Below, piece by piece: positions 17,327-25,740 of a stretch of DNA of 48,293 nt. Position 1 is the stretch's first letter; every line of letters begins with the position of its first letter. Source of the DNA: an uncultured Oscillospiraceae bacterium (GTDB taxonomy: Bacteria; Bacillota; Clostridia; Oscillospirales; Acutalibacteraceae). Under the pieces are notes generated by a model that made no database searches, was not told the DNA's origin, and was given only the letters and a program-made list of their open reading frames with translations. Made by a program: the position numbers and the translations under genes. The stretch covers positions 1 through 48,293 of the forward strand of contig CABULH010000026.1 in the NCBI GenBank assembly GCA_902492455.1, in the 5' to 3' direction.

Positions 17327-18220
17327 ATGACGCCAGCGCTGCGCAAAGGCAGGCTGTCCTATGAACGGCGGAAAAAATGGATCGGCTTCAGCTTTATCGT
17401 GCCGTGGCTGATCGGCTGCCTGACCTTTTTCCTCCGCCCGTTTCTGGATACGCTGCGTTACAGCCTGTCCAACGTGAAGATCCTGGACGAGGGGGTGGCG
17501 GTCACCTTCGCCGGGTTGAAAAACTATGCGGCCGCCTTTGCGGAGGATGAGAATTTTCTGCCGCTTTTTCTGGAATCCATGGGCGACACGGTTTTCCAGG
17601 TGCCGGTGGTGCTGCTGTTCAGCCTTTTTGTGGGGGTGATCCTCAATCAGGAATTCCGGGGCAGGACCTTCTTCCGGGCGGTGTTTTTCATGCCGGTGAT
17701 CATCGCCTCCGGCGTGGTGATCTCCCTGATCCGCGGCGACGGATACTCGGATGTGCTGCTGGGCGGCGGGATGCTTTTTCAGGCCAGCAGCTTTGAAACC
17801 CTGCTGCTGAAGGCCGGTATGCACGAGGAACTGGTTAACGCCATGATGATGGTGATCAACAATATCTTCGAGCTTTCCTGGAAATCCGGCGTGCAGATTC
17901 TGATATTCCTCGCCGGCTTCAAGACGATTTCTCCGGCGCTGTACGAGGTGGCGAAGATCGAGGGCGCCAACGCCTGGGAAACCTTCTGGAAGGTGACGAT
18001 TCCGCTGCTGTCGCCCGTCATCATTGTCAACCTGATTTATACCATTGTGGATACCTTCAGCGATTATCTGAATCCGATGATTGTGTATATCCAGGATAAT
18101 CTGAGCAAGCTCAACGTCGCTTACGCATCGGCCATGGCCTGGATCTATTTCCTCAGCGTCCTGGCGATCACCGCCGTGGTAATGGCCGTGGTCTCCCGCA
18201 AGGCCTTCAGCTACAATTAG
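17327..18220 (+). CDS. Sugar ABC transporter permease (MalF type), pair 2
   Basis: A 297-residue protein with six predicted spans. ATG 17327 follows GAGAAAGGAGAG. The EAA loop is 'EVAKIEGANAWETFW'. The start region 'SYERRKKWIGFSFIVPW' aligns with 'SYEKRKRTVAYSFLIPW' of 32044, making these the equivalent genes of the two loci. It is clearly different from the pair 1 permease at 11169, so the locus encodes two separate transmembrane heterodimers rather than a tandem duplicate. Confidence 0.92.
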   Translation: MTPALRKGRLSYERRKKWIGFSFIVPWLIGCLTFFLRPFLDTLRYSLSNVKILDEGVAVTFAGLKNYAAAFAEDENFLPLFLESMGDTVFQVPVVLLFSLFVGVILNQEFRGRTFFRAVFFMPVIIASGVVISLIRGDGYSDVLLGGGMLFQASSFETLLLKAGMHEELVNAMMMVINNIFELSWKSGVQILIFLAGFKTISPALYEVAKIEGANAWETFWKVTIPLLSPVIIVNLIYTIVDTFSDYLNPMIVYIQDNLSKLNVAYASAMAWIYFLSVLAITAVVMAVVSRKAFSYN

Positions 18221-18230
18221 CTCTTTCCCG

Positions 18231-18249
18231 CCGCCCGTGCGCCGGGCGG
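18231..18249 (+). other. Small GC hairpin between pair 2 permease genes
   Basis: CCGCCCG (18231-18237) pairs with CGGGCGG (18243-18249), without a T-run. It occupies the 60-base gap between the two permease genes. It may only affect message stability. Confidence 0.3.
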
Positions 18250-18280
18250 AGGAAATTCCGAAGAAGGGGAAGAAAACGAG

Positions 18281-19276
18281 ATGAAATTTTCTGCAGGCAG
18301 GCTGCCCTCCGGCGAAATGGTAAAACGGGCGGGAAAACGCACCACCCTGGCGCTGTGGAGCGTGTACCGGTTTGTAACCATGTTCTGCATCGGCATGATC
18401 CTGCTGTTCCCGCTGCTGTATATGATCAGCGTCGGTTTTCGGGACGCGGCGGATATGACCGATCCGATGGTGCTGTGGGTGCCGGCCCATTTTACCCTGA
18501 AAAATCTGACGGAAACCTTCCGGGAGATGCAGTATCCGCTGGCCTTTTTAAATTCGGCGCGGATCTCGCTGGTGTCGTCCCTGCTCTCCCTCCTATCCTG
18601 CGCGCTGGCCGGGTACGGGTTTTCCCGTTTCCAATTCACCGGCCGGCGGCTCCTGTTCGGCCTGGTGCTGCTGATGCTGATTGTCCCGCCGCAGAATTAT
18701 CTGATCTCCATGTTCGTCCGGTACCGGGAATTCGACTTTTTCGGCGTGGGCTCTTTGATCGGCCTTTTTACGGGGAAAGCCCTCACGGCCAATTTGAGCG
18801 GGACGGAGGCCGCGCTTTATCTGCCCGCCGCTTTGGGGGCCGGACTGCGCAGCGGCTTGTACATCCTGATCTTCAACAAGTTCTTCAGCAACATCCCGGT
18901 GGAGCTGGAGGATGCCGCCGCCATCGACGGCTGCGGGCACTACCGTTCCTTTTTCTCGGTGATTCTGCCCAATGCCCGGGCCGCCCTGCTTACGGTTTTC
19001 CTCTTTTCCCTGGTCTGGTATTGGAATGATTATTTCTTCACCAGTACCTTCATGCAGGATACGGTGACCGTTTCGGTTCAGTTGACAAAGCTGAACGCCA
19101 TCATGAAAGAAGCCCTCAATCCGGTTCATACCAGCACCACGGTCGCGGATCCCAACCAGATCACCGTGCATCTGCAGGCCGGCTGTCTGCTGGCGATTGC
19201 GCCGCCCACCGTTCTGTATCTCATTCTGCAGAGAAAATTCACGGAAGGGCTGGAACGGACCGGTATCGTGGGATAA
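18281..19276 (+). CDS. Sugar ABC transporter permease (MalG type), pair 2
   Basis: A 331-residue protein, a little longer than usual for the family (about 275-300) because of an insertion after the third span ('FFGVGSLIGLFTGKAL'). The same insertion is present in 32957. It has six predicted spans and the EAA-type loop 'EDAAAIDGCGHYRSFF'. ATG 18281 follows AGAAGGGGAAG. Both pair 2 MalG-like proteins end in 'RTGIVG' or 'RSGIVG', another mark of orthology between the loci. Confidence 0.92.
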   Translation: MKFSAGRLPSGEMVKRAGKRTTLALWSVYRFVTMFCIGMILLFPLLYMISVGFRDAADMTDPMVLWVPAHFTLKNLTETFREMQYPLAFLNSARISLVSSLLSLLSCALAGYGFSRFQFTGRRLLFGLVLLMLIVPPQNYLISMFVRYREFDFFGVGSLIGLFTGKALTANLSGTEAALYLPAALGAGLRSGLYILIFNKFFSNIPVELEDAAAIDGCGHYRSFFSVILPNARAALLTVFLFSLVWYWNDYFFTSTFMQDTVTVSVQLTKLNAIMKEALNPVHTSTTVADPNQITVHLQAGCLLAIAPPTVLYLILQRKFTEGLERTGIVG

Positions 19277-19296
19277 CGGAAAGGAATGGATAAACG

Positions 19297-21312
19297 ATGA
19301 GAAAAATCACGGCGCTGTTACTGTCTTTGATACTGATGGCGGGCGGCTTGTCCGCCTGCGGACCCAACAATCCCGCTTCTCAGCCATCTTCCGGTTCGGC
19401 CTCTCAGACGACGGGAAGCTCTTCCTCTGGCGGCGGGACCACCGTAAAAGGCGAAGTATCCTCCGATACGCCTTCCCCGCCCGCATCCTCCACGGCATCC
19501 GGCCCGGCCTCCGCGCCGGAATCTTCCCCGCCCATATCCTCTGCTCCTGTATCGTCGGCTCCCGAAGGTCCGGCCGATCCCACCTATGGAGTGAATGTGA
19601 TGGATTTTTCAATTCCCCAGCCCTCCGGCGTGAACAAAACCGTAGACGCGGCCCAGTTTGGCCTGAGCACCGCTTCTTCGGATAACACCAGAGCCTTTCT
19701 CGCGGCCGCGGCATATCTGACGGCCAACCCGGGGACAAAGCTGTCCATCAAGAAAGGCGTTTATTATTTTGATCCCGGCAACCGCATCACATTGAGTAAA
19801 ATCCGTAACTGTATTATCGAGGGAAACGGCGCGGAGTTCATTTTTACCGACGGTTATTATTTCAATATTTCCCAATGCGATACGCTGCTGATTCAAAATC
19901 TCACCGTGGACTGGGATTGGGAGAAGGGGAACCGGCTGGCCTCCCTGATTCGGGTGAAAAGCGTTTCCGGCAAGACGGTGGTATTTGAGTTCATGGAAAC
20001 GGACGACGCCTCCTATGCGGTTTCCACGCCTTGGGAAACACTGAATCAGTACGACGCCGTCTCCCTCACCCCGGGCTGCGAGGGGGGCGTGGAATACTGG
20101 GGCCTTGCTTCGGGCGTGTCCAATAAAACCCATTTGGGCGGGAATCTGGTTTCCGCTCAGTTCAATGCAGGCAACGTTTCCCATTTCCAGGCGGGCCAGG
20201 TCTATCTGCTGCGCCACTATACCTATCGGTCCAGCGTGTTTTATACCGGGGATAATTCGAAGAATATTTCCTATAAGAATATCCGGATCTACGCCGCTTA
20301 CGGTTCCGGCTTCGTGGCGGGAGGCGGCGCCAGCCATATGCTTTTTTCCGGCATCACCATCGGGCTGCGTCCCGGAACCGAAAAGCGCTATCGGATCTCC
20401 ACCACGGTGGATGCCTTCCACATCGCGGACACCGCCGGTTATTTTATAATGGAAAACTGCGACGTCAGCTTTCAGGGGGACGACTGCCTCAATGTCCATG
20501 ATAATATCGGCGTGGTGGAAAGCGTCAGCGGCAAGACCATCACCGTTGCCTGCAAGGCCACGGGGAACTATAACGTGGGCGCGGAGCTGACCTTCAAAAA
20601 CGCTTCCACCTATGTGGATTACGGCGTCAAAGCCGTGGTTACGGCCAAAAACGTTGGTTCCGGCAGGGTGACGCTCACCCTTGACCGGGAGGTGAACGGC
20701 CTGCTGAAAGGCGCCGTGGTCAGCGATAACAGCCGCAACAGCAGCAACTATATCGTGCGGAACAATTATTTCCACGAGTGCCGCGCCCGCGGCCTGCTGT
20801 TGGGCTCCAGCAACGGACTGGTGGAAAACAACCGCTTTTATAAAACCCAGGGCGCGGCGATTTTGATCCCCATCGATATTGCCGACAGCTGGATGGAAGG
20901 CACCGGAGTCGATAATCTGCTGATCCGCAACAACACCTTCGACACCTGCAATGTCAACGATTGGACCGCGCTGATCGAATTCGTCGCCAATAACAGCGGC
21001 AGATCCATCAATGGAGAGTGCTTCACCAAAATCGCCATTGTGAACAACACTATGATCGATTTTCCAAGCCGAATGCTCCTGGTCCACGGGGTACGGGACG
21101 TCACCGTCGCCGGCAATACCATTAAAAATCCCACCGCCATGAAAGGCAATCTCCGCGGCGTGATAGAAGCGGAATACTTTAAAAATTTGACGATATCCGA
21201 CAATACCTGGCACCGGTCATCCCACATGGCGGACGATGTCAACGAGGTTCAGCTCACCGAGCGAAATCCGGACAAGACGCAGATAACGTTAAAAAACAAC
21301 GTGCTGAAATAA
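19297..21312 (+). CDS. Secreted beta-helix lipoprotein, GH110-like
   Basis: A 671-residue lipoprotein with lipobox 'GGLSAC', a Ser/Pro/Ala-rich spacer of about 75 residues, then a right-handed parallel beta-helix (about 115-660) with many Asn-ladder repeats such as 'NLLIRNNTFDTCNV'. The motif 'FQGDDCLNVHDN' parallels 'GQMDDGTNVHG' of 6674, and the preceding 'NCIIEGNGAEFIF' parallels 'NLTIDGGGAVLIF' there. The two are therefore probably diverged members of one beta-helix hydrolase group, one outside and one inside the cell. Last gene of locus 1, with AAAGGAATGG before the ATG, and followed by a terminator. Substrate unknown; a galactose-containing glycan is a guess. Confidence 0.72.
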   Translation: MRKITALLLSLILMAGGLSACGPNNPASQPSSGSASQTTGSSSSGGGTTVKGEVSSDTPSPPASSTASGPASAPESSPPISSAPVSSAPEGPADPTYGVNVMDFSIPQPSGVNKTVDAAQFGLSTASSDNTRAFLAAAAYLTANPGTKLSIKKGVYYFDPGNRITLSKIRNCIIEGNGAEFIFTDGYYFNISQCDTLLIQNLTVDWDWEKGNRLASLIRVKSVSGKTVVFEFMETDDASYAVSTPWETLNQYDAVSLTPGCEGGVEYWGLASGVSNKTHLGGNLVSAQFNAGNVSHFQAGQVYLLRHYTYRSSVFYTGDNSKNISYKNIRIYAAYGSGFVAGGGASHMLFSGITIGLRPGTEKRYRISTTVDAFHIADTAGYFIMENCDVSFQGDDCLNVHDNIGVVESVSGKTITVACKATGNYNVGAELTFKNASTYVDYGVKAVVTAKNVGSGRVTLTLDREVNGLLKGAVVSDNSRNSSNYIVRNNYFHECRARGLLLGSSNGLVENNRFYKTQGAAILIPIDIADSWMEGTGVDNLLIRNNTFDTCNVNDWTALIEFVANNSGRSINGECFTKIAIVNNTMIDFPSRMLLVHGVRDVTVAGNTIKNPTAMKGNLRGVIEAEYFKNLTISDNTWHRSSHMADDVNEVQLTERNPDKTQITLKNNVLK

Positions 21313-21353
21313 GAACATCGGCATGGGAAAAGTAAATGAGTAAAAAAGAATCA

Positions 21354-21395
21354 GCGGGCAGCCTATCCATAAAGGAAGGGCCGCCCGCCTTCTTT
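21354..21395 (+). terminator. Terminator of locus 1
   Basis: GCGGGCAGCC (21354-21363) pairs with GGCCGCCCGC (21379-21388), with one mismatch, and is followed by CTTCTTT. It lies about 40 bases after the last stop of locus 1. Confidence 0.6.
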
Positions 21396-21560
21396 GCCCT
21401 AGCGACCTCATTGCGCCCATACCGGGCAGCCCTGAGTCAGCTTCTTCGCTTCGGTTTCCAGAGGTTCATTTAGGGGTTCCTCCACACTGTATCGCACCAA
21501 CTTCTTGAGTTGGCCCTTGATTACTTCCGCATTATCTGATTCTCTTTGTATAGGCAGGAA
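21396..21560 (-). pseudogene. Frameshifted fragment of an IS256-type transposase
   Basis: The minus strand reads about 50 codons from 21560 to a stop at 21408-21410. The peptide includes 'EVIKGQLKKLVRYSVEEPL' and then 'NEPLETEAKKLTQG'. This resembles the N-terminal part of IS256/mutator transposases, where 'VEETLN.LL.AEA' and 'TQAARYERNEAR' are typical. Removing one G restores 'TQAARYGRNEVAR' in the next frame. No upstream start, catalytic domain or terminal repeat is visible. It sits exactly between the two loci. Identification is from memory of the family. Confidence 0.55.
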
Positions 21561-21623
21561 TCAACTAGTTGTTTCAAATTCCTGATTTTTTTTGAAAATA
21601 TCGTTTTCAGAATAAAAAAAGAC

Positions 21624-21652
21624 TTGCATCTTATTAAATAACATGCTATGAT
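21624..21652 (+). promoter_or_regulatory. Promoter of the lacI-type gene
   Basis: TTGCAT (21624-21629) and TATGAT (21647-21652) are 17 bases apart, a near-consensus housekeeping promoter. The candidate operator at 21654-21670 begins right after the -10, so a bound protein would block initiation. Confidence 0.75.
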
Positions 21653-21653
21653 G

Positions 21654-21670
21654 TTAACAGTTTACTAAAT
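21654..21670 (+). promoter_or_regulatory. Putative LacI-family operator 1
   Basis: TTAACAGTTTACTAAAT contains the odd-length palindrome AAC-A-GTT. It matches 13 of 17 bases of the element at 37502-37518, which is placed the same way relative to its promoter. Position over the transcription start suggests repression and autoregulation. Confidence 0.5.
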
Positions 21671-21699
21671 ATAAAAGGGAGTTTTTTGAGAGAGAGAGT

Positions 21700-22746
21700 A
21701 TGAATATATACAAACTGGCTTCCATAGCAGGCGTATCGGTGGCCACGGTTTCTAAAGTCATTAACGGCAAGGAAGGCGTAGGTCAAGAAACTCGGGAGCG
21801 CATTCTGAAACTGATTGACGAATACGACTTTCGACCCAAAATATCCAATAGTACAGAAGACATTATTGGCTTGGTGTATCGGCTGGATTCACCGGGGGTT
21901 TCCGTGTCTAATTATATCATGAAGGTGATTGCCGGCGTGACGGATACCTTGTATGAATACGGGTATTTTGTCACCTTGATTCCTTATGATTTTTTGCCCA
22001 AAGATAAAAACGATCTGCGAGTCTTCTGTAAGAAACGAAAAATATCCGGATTTGTCTTCGTCAATCTTCGGGAAAACAACCAGGAGGTATTTACTGCTGC
22101 TGAACTTCACCCGGTGGTGACGGTGAGCAGTCGGTTTGTTGGAAAAGATATTGTGTCTGTCCGTTCCCAAAACAGGGAAGGGGCTTATCAAGCGGTTAAA
22201 GAGCTGATTTCCCTGGGGCATCGGGACATTGTCACCTTTATGCCTGATCTGCTGATTCCCGATCACCGTGATCGGCTGGACGGCTATAAACAGGCGTTGG
22301 AAGAAGCCGGACTGCCGGTGAAAAATGAATATATCATCGATTATGTCAATTTCGCTTTGGATCTGCCTATTGTGGTGGAACGGCTGTTTATCAATAGCGA
22401 TAACCCGCCTACTGCCGCGTTCATCTGTGATGATTTTGAGGTAATGAAGATCAAATCTATCTTTGAGATGTATCATCTGGAAATTCCTCGGGATATTTCC
22501 GTGGTAGGCTTTGACGACTATGATTATGCCGCTTATTTTTCCCCGCCGCTTACCACTGTGCGTCAGCCCTTGGAGGCACTGGGAGCGGAGGCCGCCAAGC
22601 TGATTTACAAAATGGTAAATAATCCGGAGGAACAGCAGCAGGATGTCATTTTGGATACCCAGCTGATTCTGCGGAAATCCACCCGGAGGCTGGAAGATCA
22701 AAGCAGCAAGCCGGCTGGCGATAAAGAGAATCTCTTAATTGGCTGA
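21700..22746 (+). CDS. LacI-family transcriptional regulator
   Basis: A 348-residue repressor-type protein. The N-terminal helix-turn-helix 'KLASIAGVSVATVSKVING' is a textbook LacI/GalR reading head, followed by a periplasmic-binding-protein-like sensor domain (about 60-335) with 'DISVVGFDDYDYAAYFSPPL', the usual family phrase. It starts at ATG 21700 after GAGAGAGAGAG. It heads locus 2, and its own promoter carries the AAC-N-GTT core that reappears before 22877 and in the 37463 promoter. I infer that it represses all three and is relieved by a breakdown sugar. Locus 1 uses an AraC-type activator instead, so the two related loci are wired differently. Confidence 0.92.
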   Translation: MNIYKLASIAGVSVATVSKVINGKEGVGQETRERILKLIDEYDFRPKISNSTEDIIGLVYRLDSPGVSVSNYIMKVIAGVTDTLYEYGYFVTLIPYDFLPKDKNDLRVFCKKRKISGFVFVNLRENNQEVFTAAELHPVVTVSSRFVGKDIVSVRSQNREGAYQAVKELISLGHRDIVTFMPDLLIPDHRDRLDGYKQALEEAGLPVKNEYIIDYVNFALDLPIVVERLFINSDNPPTAAFICDDFEVMKIKSIFEMYHLEIPRDISVVGFDDYDYAAYFSPPLTTVRQPLEALGAEAAKLIYKMVNNPEEQQQDVILDTQLILRKSTRRLEDQSSKPAGDKENLLIG

Positions 22747-22769
22747 GCCTTCGAAATGTCTTTTTATAA

Positions 22770-22799
22770 TGAAAGCCTAGCAGTGATGCCAGGCTTTCA
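22770..22799 (+). terminator. Stem-loop after lacI (weak terminator or leader hairpin)
   Basis: TGAAAGCCT (22770-22778) pairs with AGGCTTTCA (22791-22799), followed by TTTAA. The short T-tract makes it at best a weak terminator. It may tune read-through from the lacI-type gene into the transport genes. A TATAAT at 22765-22770 lies at its foot but lacks a well-spaced -35. Confidence 0.45.
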
Positions 22800-22800
22800 T

Positions 22801-22823
22801 TTAACGGTTCAAGGTAACTGTTT
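22801..22823 (+). promoter_or_regulatory. Putative double LacI-family operator
   Basis: Two AAC-N-GTT cores start 13 bases apart, at 22803-22809 (N=G) and 22816-22822 (N=T). The complement of 22812-22823, AAACAGTTACCT, is identical over 12 bases to the operator at 37504-37515, but in the opposite orientation. It lies about 55 bases before the giant SBP start. Confidence 0.5.
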
Positions 22824-22876
22824 CTCTACGTTAACCAAAAGTTTCCTGATTGATGATAAGGAGAGAAGGGATATTT

Positions 22877-25672
22877 ATGGGCAAATTACCCAAGATAGGA
22901 TCGATCTGCCTGGCCGGGATTCTGCTGACAGCCATGTTTGGCAGTTCCGCCGCTATGGCTTTGCCCGGGCGGGAAGAGGTGGCGGAGAGCGGATTTGAAA
23001 AGATTCTGTCTGTGCAGGACTGCGAGTATTCCGGTAAAGCAGAACGAACGGACGAAGGTCTTGTCATCCAAGGAGACGCGGAAATTCTGTGGGATTTTTC
23101 GCTCAAAGAAAGTGGGAGCTGTAAGCTGGCGTTAGGCTATGTCTATACCGATGACGGAATCGTGACGGCGGAAGCGGAGGTTACGGTCAACGGTGGAACC
23201 GCGCTGGATGCCCGGAGATTCACTCTGAACAAATGGTGGGAAAACGCTGGTGGAGAATTTCCCAAGGATCAGCAGGGCAACGATATGCGCAAGGACAGCA
23301 CGGTTTATCACGAGACTTGTGAAACCACTCTGTTTGATGAAGAAGGGATCAACGATGCCCTGGATTTTTCTTTTGACAGCGGAGAAAACAGTGTCCGTGT
23401 CCGGCTGTCAGCAGATAATGTCGTTTTGCAATATCTGCGCTTGTATCGTGAGGAGGAAAAGAATTACGCTTCTTATATCAGCAATGCGCCGGATGGCAGA
23501 GTTTCCGGTGAGCCCTTGGTTGTCGAGGCGGAAATGTTTACCTATAAATCCGATTCCATGATCAACGTGCTGGCCGACCGGGCGGACTTTCGGACCACAC
23601 CCAATGATCCGGCCAAGCTGCGATACAACGCCCTATCCGGCAGCACCTTTAAGTCGCCCGGTCAGGAAGTGGTCATAAAATTCCAGGTTCCGGAAAGCGG
23701 ACGCTATCGGATTGGGTTCCGCTACCGTCAGAACTCGCTGCCCGGATATTTTGTTACCAAGATGATCCGAATAGACGGAGAGTGTCTTTTTGAAGAACTG
23801 CGGGGATGCCGTTTTGCTTACAGCGATGATTTCGCCTATCAGGTACTGGGAAACGATGACACACCGGAAGGGTTCCTTTTTTATCTGGAAGCAGGAGAAC
23901 ATACCATCAGCATCACCAATGTATCCGGTGAATCCGGATGGATCATTCAGGAATTGCAGGAATGCATTCTGGGGCTGAACAACCTGTATCGCCAAATTAT
24001 TATGGTGACCGGCAATACACCGGATCTTTATCGGGACTATCTGCTTGACAAGGAGATAGACGGTCTCATCCCCTCCTTGGAAACCTATGCTGATCGGCTG
24101 AATCAGGTGGCGGACCGGATGTCGACTCTCAGTGGTCAAAAGGGCGGACAATCCAGCCTGATTCGGCAGCTCTCTTATATGCTGGAATCCTTTGTGAAAA
24201 AACCGGCGGAAATTCCGGCCCGGCTGGACACCTTTAAATCCAACATCTCTTCGGTGTCAACCCTGATGCTGGCGCTGCAGGAGCAGCCCATGGATCTGGA
24301 TTCTATCATACTGACCGCTCCGGAACGGAAATACAAAAGTATGGGCAGCTGGCTGGATCAGCTGGTATTTTCCCTGCAATCCTTCTTCGCGTCCTTTGTC
24401 AACGACTATACCTCCATCGGCGCGGGGGAAAGCGAAGCGGCGGATACCACTATCACCGCTTGGTTTTCCGGTGGCCGGGAGCAGGCAGAAATCGTCAAAC
24501 GGATGATCAACGAATCCTTTACCCCGCGGCACGGTATCGGTGTCAATGTGGAATTGGTATCCATTCCTCTGAACCAGTCTATTCTGGCGGGTATCAGTCC
24601 GGATGTGGTTTTGGGTATTTCCCGCGGACAGCCGGTGAACTTGGGGGCCCGGGGCGCGCTGCTGGATCTTGGGCAGTTCCCCGATTTGAAGTCCCAGACA
24701 GAGAACTTCCTAGATGGTGCGCTAACCCCTTATACATATAACGGAAAGGTTTATGGACTGCCGGTAACCATCGATTTTCATATGATGTTTTACCGGAAGG
24801 ACGTTTTGGATAGCTTGGAATTGGAAATTCCCCAAACGTGGGAGGAATTTTACCGCGTCCTGATGATTCTGCAGCGGAACAATATGGAAGTGGGCTTACC
24901 CTATGCCGTCATCACTGCTCAAGGAAGCATTGACGGCGGTATGGGAGCAAAGGATATCTTCCCCACACTGGTGCTGCAAAGCGGTGAAACCGTGTATAAT
25001 CAGGAACTCACCGCCACCAACTTGGAAAATCCTACCGTGATGGAAGCGTTTCGCCGTTGGACGGAGCTGTACACCGAATACAAGCTGCCGCTGACCTATG
25101 ATTTCTATAACAGGTTCCGTACCGGTGAGATGCCTTTGGGGATTCAGTCCTACGGCATGTACAATATGCTGATCTCCGCTGCGCCGGAAATACGGGGATT
25201 ATGGGATATGACCCTGATTCCAGGCACACCGGACGATAACGGCGGGATCAACCGAGCGGAGGCTGCTTCTGGAACGGCGACGGTGATCCCTGCGGCCACG
25301 CAATATAAGGAAGAGGCATGGGAGCTGCTGAAGTGGTGGGTTTCGGAGGATACCCAGGCCCAGTATGGCTTGGAACAGGAAATTCTGTTGGGCGCCAGCG
25401 GCCGTTATGGTACGGCCAATCTTCTGGCTATGGAACGTCTGCCCTGGGAAGATGCGCAGATTGCCAAGCTGCAAGAGCAGATGAGCTTTATTCAAGAAAT
25501 TCCGGAACTGGTGGGCGGATACTATACGACTCGTGGCGTGGACAACGCCTTCCGCAGTGTGGTTCTGCTGGGAGATAATTACCGCAACACTTTGTCCGAA
25601 GAGAATATCTCCATCAACAAGGAACTGGAACGTAAACGACTGGAGATCCAGCGGATCCAGAACAAAACATAA
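22877..25672 (+). CDS. Giant SBP: beta-sandwich modules fused to a family 1 solute-binding domain (locus 2)
   Basis: A 931-residue homologue of 8343 with the same order: signal peptide (no lipobox), two galactose-binding-like modules (about 35-190 and 215-380), a helical stretch (about 390-470), and an SBP domain (about 530-900) with 'YDFYNRFRTGEMPLGIQSYG' and 'GLWDMTLIPGTP'. It ends in a charged helix, 'NKELERKRLEIQRIQNKT', like its partner. Start ATG 22877 with AAGGAGAGAAGGG six bases away; an upstream in-frame ATG at 22850 would spoil the signal peptide. The permease pair follows at once. Module sequences have diverged more than the SBP core, which fits adaptation to a different glycan. 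Confidence 0.85.
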   Translation: MGKLPKIGSICLAGILLTAMFGSSAAMALPGREEVAESGFEKILSVQDCEYSGKAERTDEGLVIQGDAEILWDFSLKESGSCKLALGYVYTDDGIVTAEAEVTVNGGTALDARRFTLNKWWENAGGEFPKDQQGNDMRKDSTVYHETCETTLFDEEGINDALDFSFDSGENSVRVRLSADNVVLQYLRLYREEEKNYASYISNAPDGRVSGEPLVVEAEMFTYKSDSMINVLADRADFRTTPNDPAKLRYNALSGSTFKSPGQEVVIKFQVPESGRYRIGFRYRQNSLPGYFVTKMIRIDGECLFEELRGCRFAYSDDFAYQVLGNDDTPEGFLFYLEAGEHTISITNVSGESGWIIQELQECILGLNNLYRQIIMVTGNTPDLYRDYLLDKEIDGLIPSLETYADRLNQVADRMSTLSGQKGGQSSLIRQLSYMLESFVKKPAEIPARLDTFKSNISSVSTLMLALQEQPMDLDSIILTAPERKYKSMGSWLDQLVFSLQSFFASFVNDYTSIGAGESEAADTTITAWFSGGREQAEIVKRMINESFTPRHGIGVNVELVSIPLNQSILAGISPDVVLGISRGQPVNLGARGALLDLGQFPDLKSQTENFLDGALTPYTYNGKVYGLPVTIDFHMMFYRKDVLDSLELEIPQTWEEFYRVLMILQRNNMEVGLPYAVITAQGSIDGGMGAKDIFPTLVLQSGETVYNQELTATNLENPTVMEAFRRWTELYTEYKLPLTYDFYNRFRTGEMPLGIQSYGMYNMLISAAPEIRGLWDMTLIPGTPDDNGGINRAEAASGTATVIPAATQYKEEAWELLKWWVSEDTQAQYGLEQEILLGASGRYGTANLLAMERLPWEDAQIAKLQEQMSFIQEIPELVGGYYTTRGVDNAFRSVVLLGDNYRNTLSEENISINKELERKRLEIQRIQNKT

Positions 25673-25740
25673 TCGTCGCAGGTTCCGGCCGATACGGCGG
25701 ACGGCGCGGTATCAATTTTGGGAAAGAACGGTTGTGAGGT

